From NCBI RefSeq assembly GCF_947172395.1, contig NC_069108.1:186001-250000 (forward strand): a stretch of DNA of 64,000 bases, written 5' to 3'. Of the stretch, positions 42,852-55,115 are shown in pieces. The notes beneath the pieces were generated by a model. It did not search any database. It was given only the letters and a program-made list of their open reading frames with translations, and was not told where the DNA came from. The position numbers and the translations under genes are program-made. Position 1 is the stretch's first letter, and the number at the start of each line of letters is the position of its first letter. The DNA is from Bicyclus anynana (lineage: Eukaryota; Arthropoda; Insecta; Lepidoptera; Nymphalidae).

Positions 42852-43148
42852 ATATACAGCTTTTCTTGATGAGTGCTGTTTACCAACAAAGAAATATGAA
42901 ATGAAGGTAGAAAACGCATGTCATTTCATAACTTATTTATTTAAAATTTTGTATGGTTTGTATAAAAAATGTTATTTATAATGCATTAACCATATCTAAT
43001 TGTTCTAAGCTTATTAATCAAATTTATTTTTAATAATTTAAGAACAAGTTAATTCTAATTATTATAAGGTGTGAAATAAGGTGAATTATTCCCTAATTTT
43101 TAATTTGTTTGTAGGTAAACAGTACTCATCAAGAAAGGCTGTAATATA
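42852..43148. mobile_element. MITE, ~300 bp
   Basis: Terminal inverted repeats: atacagcttttcttgatgag at the left and ctcatcaagaaaggctgtaa-type sequence at the right (about 30 bp with few mismatches). Non-coding interior, AT-rich. A related fragment lies at 39820. Confidence 0.75.
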
Positions 43149-43159
43149 GGAAGGCTATA

Positions 43160-43909
43160 AGTTTATTTACGCGTAGGACAGTCCTGATTCATACGTAAGT
43201 AGCCAATTAAGGAGTTCGGACTGGTAGATTTGGAAGATAGCAGGTTTCATTGTGCCAGACCCTCAACCGTCCGAATTCAAAGTGTATTTCATTTCTCTCG
43301 GCATAATAATTTTGAGAAACCATGTCCTTCAGTTAGCTTCGCATCAAACCTTTAAAATACACAGATTAATAATTAAACTTTAAAGGAAGACTAGACTAGG
43401 TAAACAAGATAGTGAAGGGTGTGCTGAAGCTAGTCTGACGACTGGAAACATGGTTCCTCATGGTTATACTTCAACAATTGAGGATCTGGACTGAAGGTAG
43501 GTAGCATACCTTCCAAAACCACCTTCATACCCGTACTTCTATGGCAGGAGCATGGATAGACTTTCAGCATTCACAGAATGTGTTATGTGTCTAGCGTTAT
43601 GCTTTCGTAATAATTCTTAACAACATAGTAAGAAAGTTATTTGCACCACGTAGTTCCACGGTTCGCCGATAGATGGCGCTGGTACCAAAACCTTTACATC
43701 ACTTTCACTCTTATCTACTTATTACGTTTAATATTCGAGTCAATTCCAATTTCTTAATAATCGTACAGCTATCCAATCAGTTATTAGCTCGGTGTAGATT
43801 ACATTCCGATGTATATAAGTATTACAAACCTCGAGACAGCACAATCCGACACATGGCACTCTCACAGGGCATTTCACAAAGTAACACCAAAATTCTTTAA
43901 AAACAAGTT
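43160..43909. other. 3' flank of the PPP1R3-like gene
   Basis: Presumed 3' UTR of the minus-strand gene and intergenic DNA. No clear poly(A) signal was assigned. Confidence 0.4.
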
Positions 43910-44758
43910 TCACCAGTATGGCGTGTTGCCACTTATCGATCGGTCGGTCCACGAATTACCATTGTTGATCCTCGCGCACGCAACCGCCGGCGCCTTCCTC
44001 ACCGACGACTTCTCAATCGTGTAGTTTTCACCACCGTTGTTGTCCCAGTACTCCACGGACTTGCAGCGGAAGCAAACGCAAAAGTCCAGCCTTCTGGAAT
44101 GTATGGGGAGTTGTAGACGGAACCCGAAGGTGTCGTAAATCGAAACGCCCGCTCGGTTGCTGGGACCGGACTCCACGAACGCGCAGTACGTGTCCTCTTG
44201 CGTCCTCCACCCGTCGGAGGTCGCCCTGATGAAGACCTCCTTGTTGAAATCCAAATTTTTAACTTTCACCGTCCCGTCCACCGCGCACTCGTTCTGTTTG
44301 ACTATAACATTCTCTAGCGACACGTATTCCTCGTTGATTCTTCGTCTGAACTCCACGTAGTCTGACGCCGGCTGTGGGAACCTCTGCTCCCACACGTCTG
44401 CAGCTGGTGAGGGTTTGCGCTCCGGGGGCGGGCTGGCGATGATCTTCAAGGCCCAGTATGGAGGTACGTGGGACGGTTCAGTCATAAACTTGACATGTTC
44501 CAACGCGTACCCTCTGTCGTCTGCGAAAACTACCCTCTTGTTCTTTTTATCCGAGGATATTCGTATGCAAGACCTCGGCGCCGCTTTCAGTGTGAGTTGC
44601 ACAGGTTTGAGGAGCGACAGACACGGCGCGGAGTACCCTCTGGTCGTCAGCTTCGTGGGCCTCCTCACTTGCGGAGTGTAGTCTGAGAGGAACCCCGCGG
44701 GAGGGCTTCGGCCGTAAAACATTTGCTCGGAGCCGAGCATGTCTATGGCGGCGCACAT
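43910..44758 (-). CDS. Protein phosphatase 1 glycogen-targeting regulatory subunit (PPP1R3 family)
   Basis: 282-residue frame. The PP1-docking RVxF motif is RVVF at residues 75-78 within KKNKRVVFADDRGYALEHVK. A CBM21 carbohydrate-binding domain spans about 123-250: FPQPASDYVEFRRRI, GTVKVKNLDFNKEVFIRATS, W185, then FRLQLP and the closing WDNNGGENYTI. By family knowledge these subunits tether PP1 to glycogen and promote glycogen synthase dephosphorylation. The ATG at 44758 lies 7 bases inside an exon that starts after acceptor tgttgttgcag, so a 5' UTR exon lies upstream (higher coordinates). The frame is open further 5' only through the intron. Length and layout fit the small PPP1R3B/C/D-like class and the Drosophila Gbs proteins. 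The exact orthologue was not assigned. Confidence 0.93.
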   Translation of the reverse strand: MCAAIDMLGSEQMFYGRSPPAGFLSDYTPQVRRPTKLTTRGYSAPCLSLLKPVQLTLKAAPRSCIRISSDKKNKRVVFADDRGYALEHVKFMTEPSHVPPYWALKIIASPPPERKPSPAADVWEQRFPQPASDYVEFRRRINEEYVSLENVIVKQNECAVDGTVKVKNLDFNKEVFIRATSDGWRTQEDTYCAFVESGPSNRAGVSIYDTFGFRLQLPIHSRRLDFCVCFRCKSVEYWDNNGGENYTIEKSSVRKAPAVACARINNGNSWTDRSISGNTPYW

Positions 44759-44765
44759 CGCGTAC

Positions 44766-44870
44766 CTGCAACAACACGTCCGTACAGCGCCGCGGCCGGC
44801 GGTCAACTAAACGGAATCGATCGCGTCGCGCGCCGATATACGTGCGCAGGCGCCGACCACGCATTGGTGT
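44766..44870 (-). other. GC-rich intron start upstream of the PPP1R3-like coding exon
   Basis: The minus-strand acceptor ...gttgttgcag ends at 44766. Beyond it is a short CpG-rich stretch that could contain the promoter or the upstream exon. No TATA box was identified. Confidence 0.4.
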
Positions 44871-44879
44871 AGGGTGACG

Positions 44880-46200
44880 TTGGAAGACAAAAGTTGTGGA
44901 CTATTTTGTTGACATGTTAATGGAATATCGGGTCAAGGTGAGGAATATTTCCTATACTTGACAGTAATAAATTTTATTTACTTACTACATCAGTCTTTTT
45001 ACGTATATGGATCGAGGTTTTTTATAATTAAGTTTATCATATCATAAGGACTTTTCTTTCTTGGAAATGCCAATTATTTTGAATTTAATATTTAAAACAA
45101 GGCAAGTTACAAAGATTAGAAAAATAAAAAGAAGTAGAAAACATCATAAAAATAAGGATTGTTAAAGGATTGATCAATTTTGTTTATAAAGTAAAACGAA
45201 CTGCATTCAAGATATACAATAAAAACCTTGCTAAAAATATGCATTTAAATATAATCCCAATCTTAATCAAATCAGGAAAAGCTTTTGAAAACATCAAGGA
45301 CATACAAATAAAGGACCCATTTATAAATTGTTTATTTTTAAATTTAAAACATTTAATTGAAACTTAGATAAAATAATTAATAGACGATTTGATGACTACT
45401 ATACTTTAAATGTAGTTTCAAATATAAAACGTTGAACGATTAAAACCACGTATTAGTCAAATGATTGCAATTAATGATAAGTTACTCGGTTCATTGACAT
45501 GTTTATATATTTTAGTATTCGTTGATAACAAATCGAGCACAAATAACATCTGTTTCTTATCAGCACAGAAATATACATCGGCGAGGTGTTGCGACCTTTA
45601 CCTCGTGTTGCTCCGTGATGACAACTTCATGAAGCTGTTATGATAATCATCAATTAATTGGCCTACGCCTCGCGGTTTCATTCGCTTAGTTCCCGTTACC
45701 ATGGGAATACAAGGAAAAAATAGAGCCTATGACATGACACTCACAGAAAACGTGGCTTTCGTGGTATCCAAAATTTAAGGTATAAATAAAATTTCACTGA
45801 ATTTTTCTACTTACTTATATAGGTTACCCATAATGGTTTCAAATAGTAGGTAGCTTACATAAGTAAAGCTGTAAACAAGTTGTTTACTGTTCAATATAAC
45901 TAATTAGTACAAATGTTTACAATCAACCTTATTATTAACACGACGTAATTATCAAACAACATTATAAATAAAGTAATTCTATGGTTAGTGGGGATTTAAA
46001 GCATATATTTTACCTATTTTTGAGGTCCCATTGTAGGATTTTCTGTCGAATCTGGTTGACATTATGTGTCATTGGACTCGTCGGTCTGTACTGTCTGTCT
46101 TTGATTTCAAATAAATTGTGCTTTCTTAAATGCTTATATTTATTGATATGAAAGAAAACACAAACGGGCTTCACAAACAATCTTTCTAAGTACTGAAATG
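44880..46200. other. AT-rich intergenic sequence
   Basis: No gene. A copy of the common repeat (cctcgcggtttcattcgctt) is at 45665-45780. Confidence 0.4.
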
Positions 46201-46219
46201 ATTTTAATGGTACTTGGGC

Positions 46220-46675
46220 TATTTTTGTCCCAGAAAAATCCTTAGTAGGATTTGTGAAAACTCAGTTTCACGCGGAAGAAGTCGCCGGCGTTCGCTAGTA
46301 GCTAAACAAAATAATTTAGTCACTATATATAATGAACTTCCGCAAAGTGACGTCTGCTTCTATTCTATATGTAAAAGCAAAGCAAAGTCTTTTCTAACTA
46401 GTTGGACGGGAATAGAAATTCATCGCAGTCATTTAAAATATGTCAAATTAGCGAATGCCCTCGACTCTACGTGGAACGTCTACGTGGAATTCAGTTTTTC
46501 ACAAATCCCGCAGGAACCATGGATTTTTCCGGGATGAAGAATTAGCCTATGTGTTAATCCAGAGTAAAATATATTTCCATTCCAAACTTCAGCCAAATCG
46601 CTTCAGTCGCCACAGCGTAAAGGACCAACGAACATACACACAAACTTTAGGCTTTATAATATTAGTATGATGTTT
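46220..46675. repeat. Lepidopteran-type interspersed repeat, two partial copies
   Basis: Shows acgcggaagaagtcgccgg at 46270 and, in the second half, ttcacaaatcccgcaggaac then gctttataatattagtatga. The same family is seen at 51305-51520, 54475-54600 and 56100-56190. Confidence 0.65.
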
Positions 46676-46907
46676 TTAAAAAAAAATAAAAAAGATCTGT
46701 AACGGGACTGTCCCCCACGGTGACAGCGTATGGTCACCCTACTACGTCCACGCGGCAGTCATCGTCGGCGGCGGCGCGCGCGCGTGATATGCGACAAGTT
46801 ATGTGATCTATACGAGCTGCAGGCTTACTATGTATCGCGACGACACTGCACCGCCGGGAGGTCGCGGGTTCGATATTGTACCTGTAGCTTTCACTTATCC
46901 ATACTTC

Positions 46908-47225
46908 CTAATAGTAGGGGAGCCGAAGAAGGGATTTTTGCAGTTACTCGAGCGCGTCAGATAAACATAAGGGACTATACCTTGCACGTTGTTGAGTACC
47001 TTCACCAAGTACGAGCCCTTAATATTGGGTACGTTTAGGGCAACCAAAAAATACACAACCAGCACGTCAGATTACGATAAGGTAGGTGAGTTGATAGCTA
47101 AAAACTGCATATTTCGAAAATCTGACGATTTGAGCTTAACGTAATGGAATGTGAAGGTTTCAAAGTTATAAAATATAACTAAAATATTACGATTAATTTT
47201 TTACTTATTTTGAAGAAATAATATT
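46908..47225 (-). mobile_element. TIR element, truncated copy, inverted relative to 49337
   Basis: One end (taatagtaggggagccga, gcagttactcg) and ~250 bp of body match the reverse complement of 49601-49850 (ccctaaacgtacccaatatt). Confidence 0.7.
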
Positions 47226-47494
47226 TGAATTTATAATAAGTATGGATTTATTCTTCCAATCATCTAATCCACCTAATTTAGTTGCAAGTGACATGTAACG
47301 CTTTAGTAACCTTACGTTTAGCATCATGGGCTACTACAATGTACTCGTTCAACAGACAAACAAATGGCGTGACCGCGAAGTGTGTTGGCATCAAGTCAAC
47401 ACGTATAAATACGCCGCGCATTTTGTTTGTTTATTAAAAATAGCTTTATTACTGCTTAAGGTCGCTACACACGGCGTTGGACGAGGCGTGTGGA

Positions 47495-48045
47495 TATATT
47501 CACTGGGAACACGAATGGGGATGATGACTAGGTTTGAATATATTGCTTTTTATGATACATTTGGGTAAATAAGGTCAATGTTAACTAATTTATACATAAA
47601 AAGCAAAGATTATCTTGAAATTTGCAAAATAAATGAGATTTTAAAATTGCAAAATCTATTAAAAATCTTTTAGCGTAATTAGATGAAAATTCATACAGTT
47701 TTAGCTTCCTTACATTAAATGTGACATTTTTACCTTACATTAAATGTGAACTATAAACATAAACGCACAAATAACGAAGATATTATCACAGTAGATATAA
47801 TAAGATATTAGTGATTTTGTTTGAACGCCCATACAAGTCTAACGATCATTATGTACCTACGACGTCATTAGTTCGTACCATTTTGTATGGAGCGTTTTTC
47901 AGGGATTCGCGGCAGCGCCGCAAATCTGACCCTTTAAATCCCTGTAGCTTCGAAAGTAACGATCGCAGATACCCTGTTACTTTTACGAAATTGCTTAACT
48001 ATTAGCATACTCTTAATTTACATACAATTTAAAAAACTGTCATCG
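47495..48045 (+). mobile_element. ~550-bp dispersed element, copy 1
   Basis: Starts ggggatgatgactaggtttg and ends aaaaaactgtcatc. A closely similar inverted copy lies at 58590-59095. Ends share gatgac in inverted orientation. The interior is non-coding apart from a conserved tract cgcggcagcgccgcaaatct. Probably a non-autonomous DNA element. Confidence 0.7.
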
Positions 48046-48170
48046 TCGGCTCTTCGAACTATGTGCCGCCCATTGCCACTTTAACTTCGCGACTCGTTGA
48101 CCTATGTCGGTGACTTTGGTTCGTCTGCGGATCTCCTCATCTTCTACCGCCCGCTGTGTGACTCTGTTAG
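48040..48170 (-). mobile_element. RTE-type LINE fragment
   Basis: catcgtcggctcttcgaact, tatgtgccgcccattgccac and ggtgactttggttcgtctgc match the copy at 15950-16040. Confidence 0.75.
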
Positions 48171-48532
48171 TAAATAATGCCTACCCTAATTATAAACCTG
48201 CACGCCACAGATGATGCTGAGTCTGTAAGCTAACGACAAGGCCCAAAGCCGGCGAGTGGCAAGGCAATGCGCTATACATGTTACATACCTACATCCTTAT
48301 CAGCACTGATAACAGGCAGACAGACACGAGCCGCTCGAGTGGCTGATAACTGATCGACTGTCTCGTCGACAGCTGCGGCGCGAAGGTCCTGGGTTCGATG
48401 TTTATTTTAAAAAAATGCCTTTTTTATTATGACCATTCCCCAATTAGTCGGAAGTTTCTTAGGAGTGTATACGAAAATAGTCCGGGCGGGGATTGAACCT
48501 CGGCCCTTCGGTGACGAGTGTAGCTCCGTTTC

Positions 48533-48785
48533 ATCATCATCATTATCAACCCATATTCGGCTCACTGCTGAGCTCGAGTCCCCCCCTAGAATAAGAGTGA
48601 TAAGCCAATAGTCCACCACGCTGGCCCAATGCAGATTGGCAGACTTCACACACGCAGAGAATTAAGAAAATTTTCAGGTATGCAGGTTTCCTCACGATGT
48701 TTTCCTTCACCGGTTGAGACACGTGATATTTAATTTCTTAAAATGCACACAATTCTCAGCTCCTTTTGCCGTTGAGCTATTGAGA
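48533..48785 (-). repeat. SINE1 copy, head lost
   Basis: Starts catcatcattatcaaccc, then the SINE1 body. The tRNA-like head is replaced by ccgttgagctattgag. Confidence 0.85.
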
Positions 48786-48789
48786 TTTT

Positions 48790-49330
48790 ATTGAAAGAAT
48801 ATTTGTCATATTTAGAGTAGTGCTCGACTCTATGCAGATTTGAGGACAGTGGTCCCCAGGTCTGCCAAAGCCACTTTTTGCCTGCCACTAATCTGATTAT
48901 AGTCTGTCGACTGATTGCAGATAAAAAAATATATTTAGAGTAGACGAATTCAAAAAATATTAGTTATCAATTCGATTCGTGTATTGACAGAATTTGACGA
49001 CGAATTAATGGATAGGATCTACTCAAATCATATAGGTCTACTCAAATCAATCTAATTAACTATCAAATCAAATGACAAAATTGTCATCTACCTACTGTAT
49101 AAATATTTAAACTAAACTATTGACTAAAGTAAGACTAAACTCCTTTGTAGGACGCGCTTGCTGCGAACTGTTACTTGTTTACAGGAGTTGGTTTTTCACT
49201 TGCCATCAAATAGCCCATCTATTTGGTTCCATAAAAAACGATCAAGTTATTCCAAAGATTAGCCCGAAAAAACAGAAAGACGGACAATTTTTTTTAAATG
49301 CTCGATTATTTTATAGTATCGTGTAATATC
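48790..49330. other. Intergenic, no gene seen
   Basis: AT-rich. A 68-codon open frame at 49120 has no support as a gene. Confidence 0.4.
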
Positions 49331-49336
49331 TATAAT

Positions 49337-49846
49337 AGTAGGAGAGCCCGGAATGCTAAATTTGCAGTTACTAAAGCGTTATGGGGGCCGATTTCATTTA
49401 TTTACTTTTATCGCCTTTAGCGGTGAAAAAAAACCTACAGACTTTAAAAGCAATTTTTATTACTTTGGCGTACTTACTGAAATTGTCAGTTTTAGCTTTT
49501 AATTAAGAGATTATTTCCTACAAAATAAGTAAAAAATGAATTGCGCTCGTAACTCGAGAATATAAGGGTTTTATTTTTTAATGTTGAGACCATCCCATTC
49601 CATTACATTAAGCCCAAATCGTTAGATTTTCGAAATGCACACCTTTAGTAATTAACTATCTGATGTGCTGGTTGAGTTCTTCTGATGTGCTTCTGAAGTT
49701 TTTTTTTGGTTGCCCTAAACGTACCCAATATTAAGGGCTCATACTTGGTGGAGGTACTCAATAACGTGCAAGGTATACTCCCTTATGTTTATCTGCCGCG
49801 CGAGTAACTGCGAAAATCCCCTCTCTGGCTCCTTTACTATAAGCAC
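49337..49846. mobile_element. ~510-bp TIR element
   Basis: Left end tagtaggagagcccgg...gcagttact and right end agtaactgcgaaa...ggctcctttacta are inverted copies of ~35 bp. No coding capacity. Confidence 0.75.
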
Positions 49847-49849
49847 TTG

Positions 49850-52650
49850 ACAGCACAGTTATTTTGAGACACAGACAGAGACTTCCATTTTATTTATATG
49901 TATTGATTTAAACTGTTAAAATTACAAACAGACACTTTAATTTATGTGTATAGGAGATAAACTTCAAGATAATTTCAGCTACTCAACTACACTAAGTATA
50001 AAGTAGATAAAGATTAATTTATTGTTTACTTGTAATAGAAATAGATATATTTGTCACTATTCGCATTATCACATACTGTACATACATTATCAAAAAGAAA
50101 ACACATAATATCCAGTTCTAGAATTTGCTACTATGTTCCGACAAGTCAGCATATTTTATAATGTTTTGTGTTATATTGTAGACTAGTGGATGCCACACGG
50201 TTTCACCCCTTTAGTTTCCATTTCCGTGAGACTACAGGGATAAAAATATAGCCTGCGTTCATCAGGGTTGATGTAAGATAATGTACCTACGTAATAATGC
50301 CTACGTGAAATTCTATTTTAAATCTGCTTAGGATGCAATTATGATAATTATACTAGCGGACCCGGTCATGCTTCGCTTTGTTTTTTTTTTTCTGTCTGAG
50401 TAGGTGCTGATAGCTCCCTGCGGAACCACTACGGCGTCACCGGGGGGGTTGAGCGAGCGCAGAAGCATCGCCTGATGTGACCCGAAGGCTGAATAGAGGA
50501 CGGAACGGCTTAACAGAATAGGGACCACATTTTCCCTATATTACAAAAAATGTGATACTGAAGAACCGCTCGACTGATTTTGTGCAAACTTCACATAAAC
50601 CATCTACTAAATAGTCCGAACAAAGCCTAATTGGGTTGAATAGGTGAGTCCGTTCTTGAGTTATAAAATTACAACGAAAAATGGCATTGATTTTTTCATT
50701 AAATAAATACAAAAATAATTAGAAAACAAAAATATTTAATTATACAATTCAATTGGTAGTTCCAGAGAATAATTATAAAGTATTTCTTCTCAGCAGAACC
50801 TGCATTCCGAACCGGTGGTAGAATCTTTACAAATAGTCAACTGACGTATCAAAAGTGCTTGTAAACTGAGCCTACTTGAAATAAATGAATTTTGATTTTG
50901 ATTTTGTAAATAAACATTAATTCGCAAACTTTTCCGCATTGTACCTAATATTTATGATTTATTTATTATTACAGTTTAATTTATTTATTTTATCTACATT
51001 AATTATTATCTATCTACATTTGTAAGATTGTATTTATATTATTGTCTAGATCTACATAACCGAGTTAGGAAATTCTTTTACCAATTGAAAGCCGCTTTAT
51101 TTGTGAGAGTCACAGGGTATATTTATCCCCGTATTGCTACAGACACGGGAACTATGCGAGTGAAACCGCGGGCAACTGTTGGTATTTACCGAGAACAAAC
51201 ATCGCCTCAGAGACATCAATACATTGAAAGTATAAATGATCAAATGAATATCACCTCAGCAGGTCGAATCATTTTGGTAGTTAATATCAAATATCCTATC
51301 CTATAAACGCGAAAGTTTGTATGGATGTTTGGATGTATGTTTGGATGTTTGTAACGCCGCTACTACTGAAGCGATTTAGCTAAAATTTGGAATGATAATG
51401 GATTTTACTCTAGATTAACACATAACACACTTTTTATCCCGAAAAAATCCATGGTTTCCGAGGAATTTGTGAAAAACTAAATTCCACGCGGACGAAGTCG
51501 GGGGCCGTCCGCTAGTCATACATACATACAAATCAGACGTACAGATTTCGTCGATGTAATGCGAGCCTGTGCTAGCGAGACTTACCTCATTTTATAAAAG
51601 CTGTGAATTAGCTGTCAGCCCTGTTTGTCAGTATGTAATTTCATCCGTGACTAGATACCACCACGGGCAAAGACGCCAAATGATCTAGCGTTCCGGTACG
51701 GTTCCGCGTAGAGGTACGGATAGAATATACTTGTATCTCATCCAAGTAAGCACGCTTACATCTTTAACATCTGCCCCAGCATTCTGTAAAGTTACAGCGA
51801 TGTGACATCGCTCGTTCCCATGGCAACGTCGCTGTTAGTGACATTTTATTTTTGACATTTCATACAAATAAAGTTCAAATTGTAATAAAACTTGTTATAG
51901 GCGAATATTTACATCGACGGGTTTAAGATAGCGGAATCACACCTCGGGTGAGATCGCAATCGAGGAGTGACTTGTCATTGAATGGGCTAGTTGACACTAT
52001 TTTCTAATGTTCTTAAATAGTTCATATCGTTTTTGAGACCTGAACCTTTTGTTGACACATGAAAATTTAAGTTTTTAAATATGTTTTTGACAATAAGAAC
52101 CAAAACGCCTGTCGGCCATGACAGTCTGTATTTTAATTGTTTCTTGACGTCACTATATCAAATCCCTGACAAACGGAGCGTTTGACAAAAATTTTATATG
52201 AGTCAACTACCCTATTGTTTATTCAACAAATATCTCTTGACGGTTTTGTTGTACCCAGCCTAAATCGCTAGACGGTTCAACGTATCGTATATGCCAGGTT
52301 CTATGACAAGTAAGTCTGTCGAACGCAGACTTTCGTTCTATAAACTTCTCGGGAATACCGAAAACCAATAGATACAAACAAAATATGTAAATAATATTGT
52401 TTTTCGGCGAATAAAATACTTAACAAAGTGGCCTTGACATTGGTTTCATTTGGGAATGTCCGATAACGCCTCCGCAAGTACTCGCGTTATCGTTCACGTG
52501 GCCAGCTTTACGAGTATACCCTTCGCTTTCATCTATATACTATACCGACCACTGCTCGCGACTTCGTCTGCGTGGGACACGATTATTATACTGTTAGGTT
52601 AGAGGGTATTCGAAGAAAAAACCCTCCGTGACCCGTTCGTCTCTTTGTTC
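49850..52650. other. Intergenic repeat-rich stretch
   Basis: Holds fragments of common repeats (50165-50300, 51120-51180, 51305-51520 ending acgcggacgaagtcggggg) and a SINE2 scrap at 51685-51765 (tctagcgttccggtacgg). No gene supported. Confidence 0.5.
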
Positions 52651-52660
52651 TTGTTTTGGA

Positions 52661-52804
52661 TATAAAGGCGCTCGTGGTGCGAGCTAGAACATTCATTACC
52701 TCACCGTCGCAGTGTTCAGTGCTATTTTTTAACTGACTTCAAAAATAAGCAGGAGGTTCCTCATCTTTTGTGATTATTTTAAGGCTTGTTTAATTGCAAT
52801 GATT
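52661..52804 (+). promoter_or_regulatory. Candidate TATA promoter and short first exon
   Basis: A TATA box (tataaag, 52661) has an initiator-like ttcatt about 31 bp downstream (52692). Then comes ATG ATT directly before a consensus donor /GTAAGT at 52805. A start codon right before the first donor is a common design in insect secreted and cuticle-protein genes. Part of the leader (about 52730-52775) resembles a repeat, and no following exon was found. Confidence 0.3.
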
Positions 52805-52885
52805 GTAAGTAGTCTAGCGCAAGCCTATAAACTATAAATGATTATAGAAACATAGAAGTCAATAAAAAATTGTGTAGGTATTCGA

Positions 52886-53165
52886 CTCACTGATGAGCTC
52901 GAGTCTCCTCTCAGAATGAGAGGGATTAGACCAATAGTCCACCACGCTGGCCCAATGCGGATTGGCAGACTTCACACACGTAGAGAATTAAGAAAAATCT
53001 CTGGTATACAGGTTTCCTCCGATGTTTTCCTTCACCGTTTGATATTTAATTTCTTAAAATGCACACAACTGAAAAGTTGGAGGTGCATGCCCCGGACCGG
53101 ATTCGAGCCCAAACCTTCCGGAATCGGAGGCAAAGGTCATATCCACTGGGCTATCACGACTTCCT
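52886..53165 (-). repeat. SINE1 copy
   Basis: Body and tRNA-like head both present (ccactgggctatcacg and ccggattcgagcc on the plus strand). Confidence 0.88.
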
Positions 53166-53344
53166 TTCATAGTTACTTACATATTGTGGTAAGATTTGAT
53201 TTTTTATTAGTTTGTTTATTCTTTCATCAATGGAAAATTGGAAAGCTACATTATCTTCGAGTAACATTCACTATCATCATCATCACTTTATCCCTGTATA
53301 CCCACGGTAATGGAAAGCACGCGGGTAAAGCCACGGAGCTGATG

Positions 53345-53622
53345 TATAGCTTGGCTAGTTCGTTGATGAGTCTCCCATGATATGCGGGCGACGGGGGGAA
53401 GGAATACTTGATATAACTTGGAAAATTCGTTGATGACACTCCCATGATATGCGGGTGACGGGGGGAAGGAATACTTGATATAACTTGGCAAATTCGTTGA
53501 TGATACTCCCATGATATGCGGGCGACGGGGGGAAGGAATACTTGATATAACTTGGATAATTCGTTGATGACACTCCCATGGTATGGCGACGGGGGGAAGG
53601 ACTGCGCGGGTTGCCTCCCGGC
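53345..53622. repeat. 67-bp tandem repeat, about four copies
   Basis: Unit starts at 53359, 53426, 53493 and 53560. Each has ttcgttgatga, ctcccatgatatgcgg and gacggggggaaggaata. A single inverted unit occurs at 14394-14465. Confidence 0.92.
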
Positions 53623-53825
53623 CCCCGCGGACCATCGGGAGTGTTACGAACGAATTTCCCAAGCTGTAGTATAGAACTTAACGCACCAGTAAGCCGGTAA
53701 TCGTGAAATTATGAATTACGTTCAGCGAATGCAACATTGAGACACGCCCCAACACGCGAGTCCACGGTTCGATGCTCGGTTAAATTTACTTTTTTTGATA
53801 AAAATTAATAATTGGCTACATTTCG

Positions 53826-54155
53826 ACGGCCTCCGTGGCGCAGTGGTATGCGCGATGGATTTACAAAACGGAGGTCCTGGGTTCGATTCCCGGCTGGGCA
53901 GATTGAGATTTTCTTAATTGGTCCAGGTCTGGCTGGTGCGAGTCACCCTACCGGCAAAGACGTACCCCCAATCAATTTAGCGTTCCGGTACGATGCCGTG
54001 TAGAAACCGAAAGGAGTGTGGATTTTCATCCTCCTCCTAACAAGTTAGCCCGCTTCCATCTTAGACTAAAGTCTAAGATGGAAGATGGTAAGTAATGATA
54101 CATCATTACTTACCATCAGGTGAGATTGTAGTCAAGGGTTAACTTGTAAAGAATT
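53826..54155 (+). repeat. SINE2, tRNA-derived, near full length
   Basis: Head ctccgtggcgcagtggtatg (A box) and ctgggttcgattcccgg (B box), then ttcttaattggtcca, the conserved tttagcgttccggtacga, and the tail ttagactaaagtctaagatgg-type sequence with an internal partial duplication. Confidence 0.9.
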
Positions 54156-54186
54156 AAAAAAACACTTTTTTAATAGTTGCACCTCT

Positions 54187-54260
54187 GTCAATTGCGCCGC
54201 TGGCTCAGTAGTTAGCGGCTTCGCGAGTACTGGGTTTGGAGTTCTTGGAGTTTGGAGTTT
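54187..54260 (+). repeat. tRNA-like SINE head fragment
   Basis: cgccgctggctcagtagtta resembles an A box. No intact B box, so it is not a tRNA gene. Confidence 0.45.
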
Positions 54261-54474
54261 GAAGGTAGCGGTGTCCGCACCTTAACATTAATGTCAAACA
54301 TTTTTATCAATTTGTTTTTCTATTTTTAGGGTTCCGTAGTCCACAAGGAACCCTTATAGTTTCGCCATGGCCGTCTGTCCGTCAATCCATCCGCGGTTAA
54401 GCCTAGAGATTACTTGTACATAATTATGTTTTCTGTGCTATTACACCCTCTACCGGCTAAACGGTTATTTATGG

Positions 54475-54600
54475 ATATTACACTAATATTATAAAGGCGA
54501 AAGTTTGTGTGTAAGTATGTAAGTATGTTTGTTCCTCCTTTACGCTGCTGTCACTTAAGCGATTTGGCTGAAATTTGGAATGGAAATAGATTTTACCAAT
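54475..54600 (-). repeat. Common interspersed repeat fragment
   Basis: atattataaaggcgaaagtt and gcgatttggctgaaatttgg match 51300-51395 and the reverse of 46560-46670. Confidence 0.65.
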
Positions 54601-54874
54601 AATTAAAAATATACCAATAATGCAAAGTTTGTCGCAGAAATTGCTAAAAAGCAATAAATAGTTTTTGCACATTCTTGTATAATAGGTTTAATTCATATGT
54701 TTTCTTTGTAATTGTTGTTTTTTTGTGCAATAAAGTATAAACAAATAATAATCGGAAAGACTGTGCGACTATAGTCTAGCAGACGGGGATCAATCAATCG
54801 GAGGAGCTATTGTGGTGTATTCAGTTGACTATTTGTAAGGATTCTACCACCGGTTCGGAAGGCAGGCAGGGTCA

Positions 54875-55115
54875 ATAGTCCACCACGTTGGCCCAATGCG
54901 GATTGGCAGACTTCACACACGCAGAGAATTAAGAAAATTCTCTGGTATGCATTTATTTCTCTAGTTTCCTCACGATGTTTTTCCTTCACCGTTTGAGATA
55001 CGTGATATTTAATTCCTTTAAATGCACATAACTGAAAAGTTGGAGGTGAAAAAGAAGGAGGAAAAACCCACGCCCTCCCGAATAGGAGGCAGAGGTCGCC
55101 ACTGGGCTATCACGG
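54875..55115 (-). repeat. SINE1 copy, partly rearranged
   Basis: Blocks tccaccacgttggcccaatg, cttcacacacgcagagaatt and cactgggctatcacgg in SINE1 order. Confidence 0.82.

Noticed and set aside
43673..44024. Plus-strand open frames over the PPP1R3-like gene
   Set aside because: Antisense shadows of the well-supported minus-strand CBM21 coding sequence.
53345..53622. Regularly spaced repeat as a CRISPR array
   Set aside because: The whole 67-bp unit is conserved with no unique spacers, in an animal genome. It is an ordinary tandem repeat.
53288..53662. Repetitive 124-residue minus-strand frame
   Set aside because: Produced by the 67-bp tandem units; no domain, and frame changes between units.
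53826..53900. tRNA gene
   Set aside because: A and B boxes are present but the segment continues into a repeated body; it does not form a clean acceptor stem and is a SINE head. The same holds for 57718, 57887 and the SINE1 heads.
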